Source: Bifidobacterium asteroides
GTDB lineage: Bacteria > Actinomycetota > Actinomycetes > Actinomycetales > Bifidobacteriaceae
Reading direction: 5' to 3'
Assembly: GCF_030758775.1 (NCBI RefSeq)
Contig: NZ_CP132384.1
Span: 124,001-188,000 of the forward strand
DNA: 64,000 bases
The translations under genes were made by a program, and so were the position numbers. The stretch's first letter is position 1; every line of letters starts with the position of its first letter. Below are positions 26,585 to 36,193 of the stretch, piece by piece. The notes beneath the pieces were generated by a model, which worked only from the letters and a program-made list of their open reading frames with translations, had not been told where the DNA came from and searched no databases.

Positions 26585-29050
26585 ATGTCTCGTCTGATCA
26601 TTGTCTCCAATCGTTTGCCCATGTCACTGCAGGCGCAGGAAGACGGCTCCTACACCTTGCACCAGAACGTGGGGGGACTGGCCACGGCCATCGGCCCCTA
26701 CCACCGTTCCCATAAGGACTGCCTCTGGATCGGCTGGAGCGGCATCGATCCTCAGAAGTACTCGGAAAAGGAGCTGGACCGCATCCGTCAGGCCTACCGG
26801 GAGAGCCGGTGCATTCCTATCTTCCTGAGCAAGGAGGAGCTGAACGGATACTACGCCGGGTTCTCCAACAACACCCTCTGGCCGCTCTTCCATGACTTCT
26901 CGCACGAGGCCGTCTTCCGCCAGGAGGACTGGGAGATGTACCGCAAGGTCAACATGCGTTTTGCACAGGTGGTGGAGCCGCTCATCCGCAAGGGCGACAC
27001 CATCTGGGTCCAGGACTACCACCTGATGCTCCTGCCCAAGATGTTGCGCGAACGTTACCCTGATGCCTCCATCGGCTGGTTCCTGCACGTGCCCTTCCCC
27101 AGCGCCGAGATCTTCCGCTCCCTGCCCTGGAGCCGCGAGATCCTGGAGGGCGTCCTGGGCGCCAACCTGATCGGCTTCCACACAGTGGACTTCTCCGCCA
27201 GCTTCCTGGCTTCGCTGCACAGGCTGCTGCCCGAACTGCCGGTCAACCGGGACGGCGTGGTCGAGATGCCTGACGGCCACCGAGCGGCCATCGACGCCTT
27301 CCCCATCGGCATCGACTACAACCTCTACCGGCGTACCGCCCACTCCGGCCTGGCCCGGGCCATGCGTCGAGGAATCGATGAGGTCTGCGGCAAGTCACCC
27401 CGTCATCGCTACCGCACCTCGGTGACTGCCGAGGGCGTGGCGGCCAACGAAGCCGCCACATCGGACGCCAACTGGTGGAGCCACTACATGGAGAAGGACA
27501 TCCCCGAGTCCACGCTGGCCAAGCAGGCGGCTTCCTCGGTGGGCAGCCGCTCCAACAAGGTCATCGTTTCGGTGGACCGGCTGGACTACACCAAGGGTCT
27601 GCCCGAGCGGCTTCAGGCCTTCGGCCGCATGCTGGACAAGTACCCTGAGTGGGTGGGCCATGTCACTTACTACCTGCTGGCCACCCCCTCGCGCGAGGTC
27701 GTCGAGTCCTATCAGCGGCTCAAGGCCCAGGTGGACCAGTTGGTGGGGGAGATCAACGGCCGCTACTCCCTGTTGGCCTGGACCCCCATCCATTACATCA
27801 CCCGCTCCCTGTCCATCAAGCCGGTCTGCGGCATCTACACGGCTGGAGACGTAGCCCTGGTCACCCCCCTGCGTGACGGGATGAACCTGGTGGCCAAGGA
27901 GTACCTGGCCTGCCATGACGGACGCGACGGCACCTTGGTCCTGTCGGATATGTGCGGGGCTGCCGACGAGCTGACCGATGCCTTCATCGTCAATCCCTAC
28001 GACATCGACATGGTCTGCGAGGCCCTGCACAACGCCCTGGAAATCACCCCCGAGGAGTCCAAGCGGCGCAACATCCGCATGCAGGCCCGGCTCAAGGTGC
28101 GCACCGCAGCCAACTGGTGCACCTCATTCCTCGACTCCCTGCGGCAGGTATCCACTCCGGGCATGACAGACAGGAGGCTGCGTATGGATCACCACAACGC
28201 CATCGTTCGTCAGTGGGACGGCGCCCATCGTCGTCTGGTCCTGTGCGACTATGACGGGACGCTGACCCCGCTTGTTCGCCGTCCTGAGCGGGCCAAGCCC
28301 ACCCAGGCCCTTCGCCGCCTGCTGACCCAGGTGGGAAGCAATCCCGATGTGGACTTCCTGCTGGTCTCCGGCCGCAGCCATCAGATCATGCAGGACTGGT
28401 TCGGCGACCTGCCGGTGGGGCTGATTGCCGAGCATGGCGCCTGGAACCGCAACCTGCCCGGCAGCGAATCGGACGAGTGGCAGCGGGCGCAAGGCCTGCC
28501 CGACTCCGATACCTGGCAGAAGGTGATCCGGCCCATCATGGATGAGTCGGCCACCAGGGTCCCCAACTCCTTTGTGGAGAGCAAGTCCGATGCGGTGGCC
28601 TGGCACTACCGGATGAGCGATGCCCAGGTGGCGGAACAGGAGCGTCAGGATCTGCTCCATCGCCTGCGCGGAGTAGTGGTCGGCCTGGGGCTGATGATCA
28701 TGGAGAACTCCAAGGTCGTCGAGGTCACCCCTGTGGCCACCAGCAAGGGTCAGGCCATCCTGCCCTTCGTCAACAGCGATGATTACGACTTCATGATGGC
28801 CTTGGGCGACGATGAAACGGACGAGACCATGTTCGCCGTCATGCCCGATAAGGGCTGGACCATCAAGGTTGGGCCGGGCCAGACCAAGGCCCGGTTGCGG
28901 GTCAATGACCCGACCGCGGTCACTTTGCTGCTGGCCGACCTGGGTGCCGGTGTGGCCCGTGACTCCAATGAGCCCGTGGCCTCCCATGACTTCCGCGACG
29001 ACCATACCGTGGTCGACGAGGCGCATGCCCAGCTCACTGACGAGAAGTGA
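26585..29050 (+). CDS. otsAB: Bifunctional trehalose-6-phosphate synthase/phosphatase (OtsA-OtsB fusion)
   Basis: 821 residues. The first ~500 are a GT20 glucosyltransferase: [55 protein letters not shown] and [14 protein letters not shown]. After a short linker, residues ~550-800 are a HAD phosphatase with nucleophile motif DYDGTLTPL, an SGRSH segment and [10 protein letters not shown]. It makes trehalose-6-phosphate from UDP-glucose and Glc-6-P and then dephosphorylates it to trehalose. Bacteria often have these as separate proteins, so the fusion is notable. The ATG has no strong ribosome-binding site. Confidence 0.95.
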   Translation: MSRLIIVSNRLPMSLQAQEDGSYTLHQNVGGLATAIGPYHRSHKDCLWIGWSGIDPQKYSEKELDRIRQAYRESRCIPIFLSKEELNGYYAGFSNNTLWPLFHDFSHEAVFRQEDWEMYRKVNMRFAQVVEPLIRKGDTIWVQDYHLMLLPKMLRERYPDASIGWFLHVPFPSAEIFRSLPWSREILEGVLGANLIGFHTVDFSASFLASLHRLLPELPVNRDGVVEMPDGHRAAIDAFPIGIDYNLYRRTAHSGLARAMRRGIDEVCGKSPRHRYRTSVTAEGVAANEAATSDANWWSHYMEKDIPESTLAKQAASSVGSRSNKVIVSVDRLDYTKGLPERLQAFGRMLDKYPEWVGHVTYYLLATPSREVVESYQRLKAQVDQLVGEINGRYSLLAWTPIHYITRSLSIKPVCGIYTAGDVALVTPLRDGMNLVAKEYLACHDGRDGTLVLSDMCGAADELTDAFIVNPYDIDMVCEALHNALEITPEESKRRNIRMQARLKVRTAANWCTSFLDSLRQVSTPGMTDRRLRMDHHNAIVRQWDGAHRRLVLCDYDGTLTPLVRRPERAKPTQALRRLLTQVGSNPDVDFLLVSGRSHQIMQDWFGDLPVGLIAEHGAWNRNLPGSESDEWQRAQGLPDSDTWQKVIRPIMDESATRVPNSFVESKSDAVAWHYRMSDAQVAEQERQDLLHRLRGVVVGLGLMIMENSKVVEVTPVATSKGQAILPFVNSDDYDFMMALGDDETDETMFAVMPDKGWTIKVGPGQTKARLRVNDPTAVTLLLADLGAGVARDSNEPVASHDFRDDHTVVDEAHAQLTDEK

Positions 29051-29510
29051 GGCAGACGGCCGCCGGCCGTCGCCGGTGACTGCTCGTGAAGTCCGTCAAG
29101 TTCACGGGCGGGCTGTTGGCAATTGCCACCCACCGGTGACGGCTTGTGGCGACCACAGACGGATGACCATTGGCGGTCGGTTGCGACCGTTGCCTGTTGG
29201 TGGCGACTGGTGAGGGCTGTCGGCAACTATTGGCTGCAGACGGACTTTTTGTTCATCCATCATGCCCACTTGTTTGCCCGACTCGGTCGCATCGGCGTAC
29301 CAATCTGTCTGTCGGAACTGATTCATTTGTTGTTTGCTTGGTTGTTGGTCTAGTTGTTTTTGGTTGTTTCAGATCCGCTCTCATGCCTGTTCGGTCCTCG
29401 GGTGCCCAAACGTTCGATTGCTCACATGTTTTGGATTTTCAGTATGTTTAGGTGTCCACCATGTTGACGGATGACCCCATTGGTCGGGCCCGGCCGACCA
29501 TACTTGGAGC
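29051..29510. other. Intergenic region, nothing recognised
   Basis: About 460 bp between the trehalose gene and ilvA. An imperfect hairpin (GCTCGTGAA...TTCACGGGC, around 29083-29110) follows the trehalose gene but has no T-run. The rest is G/T-rich with short GGCGAC-like repetitions. No gene is called. Confidence 0.4.
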
Positions 29511-30776
29511 ATGGATACTTCAACAATCACTGCCTGTCTTGAGTCCGATCATGCCGCTGATCTGCGCAAAGCCGCCCAACGTCTGGAAGGTGTGGCCCGT
29601 CATACCCTTATCGAGGAATCCGATGACCTGGGTGCTCGGATAGGCCATCGTGTTCTGCTCAAGCCGGAGAATCTGCAGCTGACCGGATCCTTCAAGATTC
29701 GCGGAGCTTACAACAAGGTGGCCTCGCTGAATCAGGACGAGCTGGATCGCGGGATCGTCACCGCTTCCGCTGGCAATCATGCCCAGGGGGTGGCTTTTGC
29801 TGCCCGCAGCCGGGGCGCGAAGGCCACGATTGTCATGCCCCGGATCACGCCGCCCCTCAAAGTCGATGCCACTCGGGCCTATGGTGCCGAGGTTGTCCTG
29901 CAGGGCGAGGTCTTCGATGAAAGCTCTGACTACGCCTTGGGTCTGGCACGTGATCGCGGCATGACCTTCGTCCCGCCTTTTGACGACTACGAGGTCGTCT
30001 GCGGTCAGGGAACCATCGCCATGGAGATTCTTCAGGACGTGCCCGATGTCACCGATATCGTGGTTCCCCTGGGTGGGGGCGGGCTGGGCGCCGGAGTGGC
30101 GCTCGCTGTAAAGACTTTCAAGCCAGACGTCAGGGTCATCGGAGCCACCCCGGTCGGTTCTCCGGCCTGGCGTGAATCTCTGACAGCTGGTCATGTGATC
30201 GCAGCGGATCAGATGCGTACGGCCGCCGAGGGCGTGGCCGTCAGGCGTCCCGGCGATCTGAACTATGCCCTGCTCAGCCGCTATATGGATGATCTGGTCC
30301 AGGTGACCGAAAGCGACATCTCCGAGATGATCCTATTCATGCTGGAGAAGCACAAACTGGTGGTCGAGGCAGCTGGCGCCGTCTCCCTGGCAGCCCTGGG
30401 ACAGTTGGATCTGCAGTCCGATGTCTTCCGGTCGGCCCCAGGGCCGCATGTGATTGTCCCCATCATCTCTGGCGGTAACATCGACACTGTCACCATGGGT
30501 GCGGTCATCCAGCGGGGGATGATCTCCCGCGGGCGCATCATGCAGTTCGGCGTGGAGCTGCCCGACGTTCCTGGTCAGCTGGTCAAGGTGGCCACGGTCC
30601 TGGCCGATCTGCGTGCCAATGTGATCGAGCTCAACCACGACCAGTTCAAATCCTCCGGCCACTATGACAACGGCGTGCTCTTGGAGGTGACCGTGGAGAC
30701 CAACGGCCCCGACCACATCACCCAGATTTTGGATACCTTGCGCAGTCGAGGCTTCCAGGTCCATCAGAACTACTGA
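29511..30776 (+). CDS. ilvA: Threonine ammonia-lyase with C-terminal ACT domain
   Basis: 421 residues. PLP-dependent fold type II enzyme: the PLP lysine is in GSFKIRGAYNK, the phosphate-binding loop is PLGGGGLGAG, and residues ~335-415 (RIMQFGVELPDVPGQLVKVATVL...) form a single ACT domain. It deaminates threonine to 2-oxobutyrate, the first step of isoleucine synthesis. The length with one short ACT domain resembles the TdcB/IlvA-like ~400-residue class rather than the 510-residue E. coli IlvA. TTGGAG precedes the ATG. Confidence 0.93.
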   Translation: MDTSTITACLESDHAADLRKAAQRLEGVARHTLIEESDDLGARIGHRVLLKPENLQLTGSFKIRGAYNKVASLNQDELDRGIVTASAGNHAQGVAFAARSRGAKATIVMPRITPPLKVDATRAYGAEVVLQGEVFDESSDYALGLARDRGMTFVPPFDDYEVVCGQGTIAMEILQDVPDVTDIVVPLGGGGLGAGVALAVKTFKPDVRVIGATPVGSPAWRESLTAGHVIAADQMRTAAEGVAVRRPGDLNYALLSRYMDDLVQVTESDISEMILFMLEKHKLVVEAAGAVSLAALGQLDLQSDVFRSAPGPHVIVPIISGGNIDTVTMGAVIQRGMISRGRIMQFGVELPDVPGQLVKVATVLADLRANVIELNHDQFKSSGHYDNGVLLEVTVETNGPDHITQILDTLRSRGFQVHQNY

Positions 30777-31307
30777 GCACTATGTCAAGATTGGATCCGG
30801 TGCCCGTGCCCGGCATCCGATGTTCGGGGACAATGATGGACAATGATCATCGCCGCGAGAACAGTCGGAATCGCCGATGCCTTTGCTGGGCTTGGCTGAT
30901 GGGCCCTGCTGGTTCTTGAAGGTCCAATCTATGGCGATTCTTGTGCTGCCTTGCGTCTCATCACAGTCGGAGTCCCTTTCTTGATGCTCTCATGAGGCCT
31001 GCCCTCTGCGCCGGCATCGGTCAGGGCCGCGACCCAGAGAGCGGCCACATGCTTCAGCGACTGTTTGAATCTGGTGACGAAGTTTCGTGTTTTGGCGTAG
31101 TTCGAGCCCATTTGGTTCTGGAGCGAATTCCGTGTCTCGGCCTGTGGAGGGGAGCATGATGACGCGGCTGGTGTTGTGCTTCTTCTGGCGCACGACTTGG
31201 GTGCTTATCCGCACCATGAGCAGCCTGGCCTTCTCCCTGTACGGCCGGATGCGGGTAATGCCCTTCCCCGGGGTCGTCACGGTCTGCGGGTGGAGGACGT
31301 GGGTGTA
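30777..31307. other. Intergenic stretch at the left end of the accessory island
   Basis: About 530 bp after ilvA. It contains a hairpin-like sequence (30898-30935) related to one beyond the far end of the island. A basic minus-strand frame from ~31280 to ~30990 breaks off without a start; it may be a decayed transposase or recombinase end, but I cannot identify it. No intact gene. Confidence 0.4.
30897..30945 (-). repeat. Island-flanking hairpin-like element, left copy
   Basis: It reads CTGATGGGCCCTGC, then 18-19 variable bases, then CTATGGCGAT in the plus direction. The same two blocks appear in opposite orientation at 42172-42213. This copy is the more degenerate, since its hairpin arms no longer pair fully. 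Confidence 0.45.
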
Positions 31308-31979
31308 TCAGCCTATTTCGATGATCGATGAACAGATTTTCTTTATTTCCTCATTGTGTGTTGAGATGATGACGGCAGAGCCTTGTTGGGCAAGTTCGCA
31401 TAGTATGTGTATGACGACGTTGGCGTTGTCTTGATCCAGCGCAGAAGTCGGCTCGTCTGCAAGAATGACACCCGGCTGTTTGAGCAGGAGCCTCGCGAGG
31501 GCGATTCTCTGTTGTTCCCCGCCCGATAGGGTGTAAATCTTTTTCTTCTGCGCGCCATTCATTCCGACGATGTCAAGTACGCTTTCGATTCGTTCGTCCC
31601 GTTCCTTGCGATGCTCGCGCTTCTTTATTTTGAGTGGGATCTGCAGGTTACGCGATACATTCCACTGTTCGACAAGACCATAGTTCTGGAATAGGAATCC
31701 TATCTTTTCGCGAAGACACACCCGCTGCCCCTTCCGGCTCTTATGCAAATAACCGGAACGGAATGTCCTTTCATTGTAAGTGACCGATCCTTCATCGAAG
31801 TCCTCCAACAAGCCGATGCAGTTGAGCAGGGTCGTCTTGCCTGCGCCGGACGGCCCGCTCACTGCGACTATGGAACCGGGTCCAGCGTCGAAGGACAGCC
31901 TCGACCATAACGTGTGTTCCGCAAATCTCTTGGTAAGTCCTTCGACTTGCAATGTCGGCTGCCTGCCTGCGTCTGTCAT
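31308..31979 (-). CDS. ABC transporter ATP-binding protein, lactococcin-972 export group
   Basis: About 223 residues. Walker A (SGPSGAGKTTLLN), Q-loop (FLFQNYGLVEQWNV), signature (LSGGEQQRIALARL), Walker B (GVILADEPTSALD) and H-loop (ISTHNEE) are intact. Short ATPases of this kind with an adjacent long permease of the 'bacteriocin-associated integral membrane protein' type export or give immunity to lactococcin-972-like bacteriocins. The start at 31979 follows GGAGGGAG at 6-bp spacing. It is the last gene of a minus-strand operon. Confidence 0.85.
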   Translation of the reverse strand: MTDAGRQPTLQVEGLTKRFAEHTLWSRLSFDAGPGSIVAVSGPSGAGKTTLLNCIGLLEDFDEGSVTYNERTFRSGYLHKSRKGQRVCLREKIGFLFQNYGLVEQWNVSRNLQIPLKIKKREHRKERDERIESVLDIVGMNGAQKKKIYTLSGGEQQRIALARLLLKQPGVILADEPTSALDQDNANVVIHILCELAQQGSAVIISTHNEEIKKICSSIIEIG

Positions 31980-32004
31980 ATGCATCTCCCTCCGCACCGC
32001 GGAT

Positions 32005-34077
32005 TCACAGGCGTTTGATGTCGTCGGCACGGAACCTTGATTCGTATGCCGATACGGTAATGGCCATGATGAGGCTGGATCCGGCGAAGAGCAATGCTCC
32101 AGCCACCAGATCCGCAACCTTGTTCATCGAGCCGATAATGCCGACTGCCATGAGGACCAGCAGCACCCCGGTATTCTGCATGACAAGAAAGCCTCCATGT
32201 CTTCTGAAGAACCCGTATCCATGGATGAATTGGACGAAGGAGAGTCTGCGCCGCCTTGCACAATACGCGGCCGAGCACACAAGGATGGCCATCATGGCAG
32301 CGGCCAGACCGAACGATATGGCTATGATGTCCCCGCGTTGCTCGTTCCGGGATAATGACAACGTATACGCTACCGAGTCCTTGGCGTTATCAATACCCTG
32401 GAAGTATCCGGAGATTCCATAATGGTCCAGCTTGCTTTGCAAGAGTTCCGGATCAGAGAACAATACACTATCGCTTGATGTGTATGACAGGTATACCATG
32501 GGGCTCATCAACCCTGACGATGGGGATGTGACGGCTACCACTGGATCCTTCAAAGACAGCTTCTGCTGATCTTCCGCAGGCATGAACTGCGTTCCCGAGA
32601 AGAGGGATATGTCTTGGCCCGAACGTGTGCGGACCAGGACGCCGTGAGGGTTGCAGGAATGTCGTTTCTGTTTCTGGGTGACACCCAGTTGGCACTTTCC
32701 CTTGAAATATTCGGCGTATTCCTTCAACAAGGCTCCGGGGTCCCTTTTATATGATGAAGGCACCAGGAGTGTGAAAGCCCCGATATCTTTTCCAACCACT
32801 CTAACCGGTTTCCCATCAAGTCCGGCAATGGGTTGTTTGTCGAGATAGTTCGGGCTCACTATCACCGAATCGGATCCGTCCGGTTCATAAGGATCATCGT
32901 TGCCATCATCGGAAAAAACGGAGTCACCGTTATACCCGACCAACATCACCTTCCCTCTGCTGTCAAGATCCTCGATCACTTTCATCAGGGGAGGCGCTGC
33001 CCGGAGCCCATCCTCGTGTGGGGTGTTGGTGTTGACTGACAGCCTCAGGACATATTGATCCGAGATGCGAGACCACTGTGCCAGGGACCGGCTGGTGCTC
33101 CGTACCGCGCTGATCCTATTCAGAGACCCGCTGATGGTGCCAAAGAGAACAGCCACCACCATGAACTGGGCAAAACCCGCGATGATGCCATCACGGAGTT
33201 CGTCGCCCTCTCCGTTGAGAACGGCGGGTATTCGATCGCGGAATGTACTGGCACCACCTAAAGCCAACGCCAGGAAGACAAGATATGCTGTCAATACAGC
33301 CACGGCGATAAGCAGCGCTCGGAGGAGTCGCCAAATCTGGTGGAAGCCGTTGACAAGCCAGAGGAAAGGCAATCCCATCAAGGCAATTGTCATCAATCCC
33401 ACGGCGAGCGTGGCGAGCAGCGGAACCAGCTCGCCGACGAGTATCCTTCCGCTGGTATAACCGTGCATCGCCTTGACCGCATGTATCTTCCTGTTCCTGG
33501 ATAGGGAATACGCGGTGGACACCACCAATGTGATGGCGATGATAGCGACTCCCGCCCAAAGGCCACCCTTTCCTAACGCGTATACCGTCGCATTCATCCA
33601 GAGGCCTCGTGATTCGTCAACCACTATCCGAGAACGTGACAAAGCCTTGGCGAGCTGTTCCATATGCGACCTATCCGCATTGGTCGCATAGCTTCCGCGC
33701 AAGTCCTGGGTGGTAATCTCTTCAAAAGAAACCACCTTCGTTGACTGGCCACGCGTTGAAAAGGAAGGATAATCGTACCCTCCATTTCGTTGAAAAGACT
33801 TTTGGTCACCCACAAAGGCCACGAGAACACGAGAATTCATTGAGTTACGAAATGAAGGTTGGATCTTGAAGACATTGATCCCCAAAGTTCTTGAAGCTTG
33901 GGCAATCGCACGCACAGCATCCGCCTTCGTCGCGGTATCAACCCTCTCGACGGTGAAAGAGGTACCAGTACCCGCAGGAAGCTCCTGGTCGATGGTGATA
34001 AGCATCTCGAATGTCACCACCATGGTGAGAATCAAGGAAGCCCAAATCGTCAACCGTTGAATCCAGTGAATTCGCAA
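32005..34077 (-). CDS. Bacteriocin-associated integral membrane protein (FtsX/MacB-like permease)
   Basis: 690 residues from a TTG. One N-terminal membrane helix is followed by a large extracytoplasmic domain (~residues 35-170), three helices (to ~270), a second large outer domain and three C-terminal helices. This is the architecture of the ~700-residue permeases paired with lactococcin-972 ABC ATPases. The ATPase gene lies 25 bp downstream. The GC content is lower than in core genes. The direct substrate is unknown because the presumed bacteriocin gene upstream is reduced to its signal peptide. Confidence 0.8.
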   Translation of the reverse strand: MRIHWIQRLTIWASLILTMVVTFEMLITIDQELPAGTGTSFTVERVDTATKADAVRAIAQASRTLGINVFKIQPSFRNSMNSRVLVAFVGDQKSFQRNGGYDYPSFSTRGQSTKVVSFEEITTQDLRGSYATNADRSHMEQLAKALSRSRIVVDESRGLWMNATVYALGKGGLWAGVAIIAITLVVSTAYSLSRNRKIHAVKAMHGYTSGRILVGELVPLLATLAVGLMTIALMGLPFLWLVNGFHQIWRLLRALLIAVAVLTAYLVFLALALGGASTFRDRIPAVLNGEGDELRDGIIAGFAQFMVVAVLFGTISGSLNRISAVRSTSRSLAQWSRISDQYVLRLSVNTNTPHEDGLRAAPPLMKVIEDLDSRGKVMLVGYNGDSVFSDDGNDDPYEPDGSDSVIVSPNYLDKQPIAGLDGKPVRVVGKDIGAFTLLVPSSYKRDPGALLKEYAEYFKGKCQLGVTQKQKRHSCNPHGVLVRTRSGQDISLFSGTQFMPAEDQQKLSLKDPVVAVTSPSSGLMSPMVYLSYTSSDSVLFSDPELLQSKLDHYGISGYFQGIDNAKDSVAYTLSLSRNEQRGDIIAISFGLAAAMMAILVCSAAYCARRRRLSFVQFIHGYGFFRRHGGFLVMQNTGVLLVLMAVGIIGSMNKVADLVAGALLFAGSSLIMAITVSAYESRFRADDIKRL

Positions 34078-34119
34078 ATCAACTCACCCACCCAAAACAA
34101 AGAGCAGTCCTGCCGGCAT

Positions 34120-34157
34120 GTGTCTGCACCGCATCACCGGTGATGCGGTGCAGACAC
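34120..34157. repeat. 38-bp perfect palindrome
   Basis: Two 19-nt arms, GTGTCTGCACCGCATCACC and its exact complement, meet with no spacer at 34138/34139. It overlaps the last codons and stop of the small leader-peptide gene. It could act as an attenuating hairpin before the permease gene, or be the scar of an inverted duplication. Confidence 0.9.
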
Positions 34158-34220
34158 CATTCCAGCCGACAAGGCAGGAGCTGCCAGTGATGAAGCAACA
34201 ACTTTCCCAAACTTCCTCAT
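34134..34220 (-). pseudogene. Signal peptide-only remnant of a lactococcin-972-like bacteriocin gene
   Basis: 28 codons with a perfect AAAGGAG site 6 bp before the ATG. The product starts MRKFGKVVASSLAAPALSAG and ends MVSA-PHHR: a basic n-region, a hydrophobic core and an AxA-like cleavage site (VSA), then only four residues. Lactococcin-972 precursors have just such a ~25-residue Sec signal before a ~65-residue mature peptide. They are encoded upstream of the same kind of permease and ATPase. The mature part is missing, and the frame ends inside a 38-bp palindrome. Bacteriocin identity is inferred from position and signal peptide. Confidence 0.6.
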
Positions 34221-34556
34221 AGGCTTCTCCTTTGAAAGCAAATATGAGGCGAAAACATTCTACCGCTGACTATTTTACTCCATAAACACAGCTAACTCAT
34301 TCCGGCCTCTCACACATTGAGACTGCTCTCATGTCACTGACACCGATGTGGAAATCCGAACTGGTACGATGACGCCACCACTCCTGGAACAATACCCCTG
34401 CCGGAATTCGAACAATACATCCAAGACCAGTTTGCTTGGCTACACTCACACTATGAGCATGGGATGTTTAGTGGATGCAGTGCGGAATCATGTAGAGGAT
34501 CCCGCTGGTGATGACACTGGGGGGATGCCGGCGGTCAGCCATTTGCGGATCTGGTG
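34221..34556. other. Intergenic region with the promoter of the bacteriocin-type operon
   Basis: AT-rich upstream of the leader peptide. On the minus strand a TAAAAT (around 34270-34275) is a plausible -10. The remainder toward the decayed coiled-coil gene holds no recognisable gene. Confidence 0.35.
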
Positions 34557-35149
34557 TCAGTCGAGTCGGATGCTCAATCGTCCGATCTGCTCGCTGGCCT
34601 GTTGTCTATCGAGTGAGGCCAGGGCCTCGTCGAGGTGCCGTGGACGTTGTGGGCGAGCGAGTCGAGCCTGCTTTTCTGCTCGCTCTGCAGCCTCAAGGGC
34701 CGCTCGTTCACGCGCCGCTGCTCGTCGTGCATCTTCCTGAGCTGTGTTTCATTCCTGCTGGCCGTTTGCTCCACGCTCTCCTCGAACGCCTTGTAGCCAG
34801 AGAGGATGACCTTCCTTGAGGCTTCGTTCTGCCTGTCGCCTAAGTCCTCTAATCGCTGCAAACTGGTCAGCAGCATCTGGTTGGCCTGTTCCGTCGTGCA
34901 GGTTATCGCCTCCAACTGCTCCTTGAGGTTCAACTGGCTGCTGAAGGCGAGCCGTATCTGCGCGCTCTGGTAGTTTCTGAGCTCCTCGAGACCTGCCTCG
35001 CCTCGCGCAGTCGTGCGCTCAGGTCCTCCTTGTTGCTCTGGTTCGGGTTCTCGTCCAGGTCTCCTTGTTTCGTCCAGCAAGGATTGCAGTTCCCCGGCCA
35101 CGCTCTTAATCTGTTCGCGCAGCTTCTCGATGGGCGTCTCTCCAATGAC
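34557..35149 (-). pseudogene. Frameshifted coiled-coil protein gene
   Basis: Reading across three frames gives a continuous-looking helical protein. IEKLREQIKSVAGELQSLLD is followed by GDLDENPNQSNKEDLSARLRE in a second frame, and then GLEELRNYQSAQIRLAFSS back in the first. Near the C-terminus an Ala-rich coiled coil (ERAALEAAERAEKQARLAR) continues in a third frame to LSIRLD and a stop. No ATG is left at the 5' end. This pattern of at least three shifts indicates a decayed gene, possibly of plasmid or mobilisation origin; no family is recognised. Confidence 0.5.
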
Positions 35150-35171
35150 CGCGAAGCGAAGTCATCCACCG

Positions 35172-35229
35172 TCAAAATCAAAATCAAAAATTCAAGTTTT
35201 CTAGTATAGGTATATAGGTATATAGGTAT
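35172..35229. repeat. Short AT-rich tandem repeats
   Basis: Three exact tandem copies of ATAGGTAT (35206-35229) are preceded by three copies of a TCAAAA motif with 6-bp period (35172-35189). They lie just upstream of the coiled-coil pseudogene. They may be promoter-proximal slippage tracts or iteron remnants. Confidence 0.7.
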
Positions 35230-35781
35230 ATAAGGGATCTCTGATTAGATTTAATGCGCGTGGGGCTAAGAGGGTTTGCTGCATTCAAAGTCCCTCAAAT
35301 TACATTCAAGGTCCATCTCTTGAATTTGGTCTGATTGTGGCTTATCTGGACGTGATTGCTGTCTGCGCTGGTTGATGCACTTGGGGTGTGTTGATGATGG
35401 TGGTTTCGTGATTGCTGGTGGGTCTGATGCTTGGGTGGTTACGTTTGGTGGGCTGTGATTGCTGGTGTTTTATGGATGTGGTGGGCTGGTTTCGGACCCT
35501 TTCTGGGATAACGGTGAAATGCTCGTTTCTGACTGCGGCAGTTCTTCCGGCGCGCACGCCCAGCTCTGTTCTTTCCTGCCGGCTCCGGCAGGCTTGTACC
35601 GCATGCATGGAGGTGGAGAATCTGTCCACCAGGAGGATGGCCCAGGACCGGCTGGCCGTCCTGGACATGCCCTGCGGGATCGCCTACGTGCAGCCAACCG
35701 CATGACCGCATAAACGAAGGCACCCCCGGACCCGTCATTCATGGGTTCCGAAGGCGCCCTTGCGTCTTGGTGCGGTGGCCA
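35230..35781. other. Stretch without a recognisable intact gene
   Basis: About 550 bp. A plus-strand frame (end ~35705) closes with a Cys-containing tail (QACTACMEVENLSTRRMAQD) but has no start signal. An imperfect inverted repeat at 35718-35762 (AAGGCACC...GGCGCC) could be a terminator for either strand. Confidence 0.35.
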
Positions 35782-36150
35782 TCAGGCGGTTGTCGGCTGC
35801 TTGTCTGTGGCCTGGACGTCCCGAGCGACGGCCTTGCGGATGATGGCCGACTTGGGGATGCCCCCTTCTTGGTCAGCCGGCTGGCCTTGTCGTCCAGGTC
35901 CTTGGGCACCCTGACCCTTCAGGCGCGTCGAGCGGTCCGTGCCTTGGCCCGCCGCTCCTCCAGCTTCTCCAGATTCACCAGACTCTGGGCCATGAGCAAT
36001 GCGGCCTGCTCGTCGGTCAGCAGCGGGGCGCCGGGGTCCCGCCGGACGGCGGCCTCCGGGTGGTGGATCAGCTCCCCCCCCCCCCCGGTCGGCTGCGCGG
36101 ATCATCGCATCGATGTCCTCCTGGTTCTTGGATGTGATTTGCCTGGCCAT
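35782..36150 (-). pseudogene. Frameshifted ribbon-helix-helix (CopG-like) protein gene with poly-G tract
   Basis: It starts with ATG after AAAGGAG and reads MARQITSKNQEDIDAMIRAA, then hits a run of 13 G (13 C on the plus strand). One G fewer would continue into ELIHHPEAAVRRDPGAPLL, a well-behaved helical region. A second shift near a GGG run restores VPKDLDDKASRLT...GGIPKSAIIRKAVARD, which looks like a CopG/RHH DNA-binding fold. As sequenced the single open frame is 122 codons with an implausible Gly/Pro/Arg-rich middle. Two homopolymer-associated shifts point to decay or sequencing error; phase variation at the G tract is less likely. Confidence 0.55.
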
Positions 36151-36193
36151 TTTGCGCTCCTTTCCCTTCCTGCACGCCTGTCGCTCTCCGCCC

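Noticed and set aside
30929-31434. Possible transposase remnant between ilvA and the ABC gene
   Set aside because: Basic fragments on both strands suggest decay, but I could not match them to any transposase family motif such as DDE residues.
35172-35229. Short tandem repeats as a possible CRISPR array
   Set aside because: Units are only 6-8 bp and directly adjacent with no spacers. No repeat-spacer array was found anywhere, including near the Cas8c fragment.
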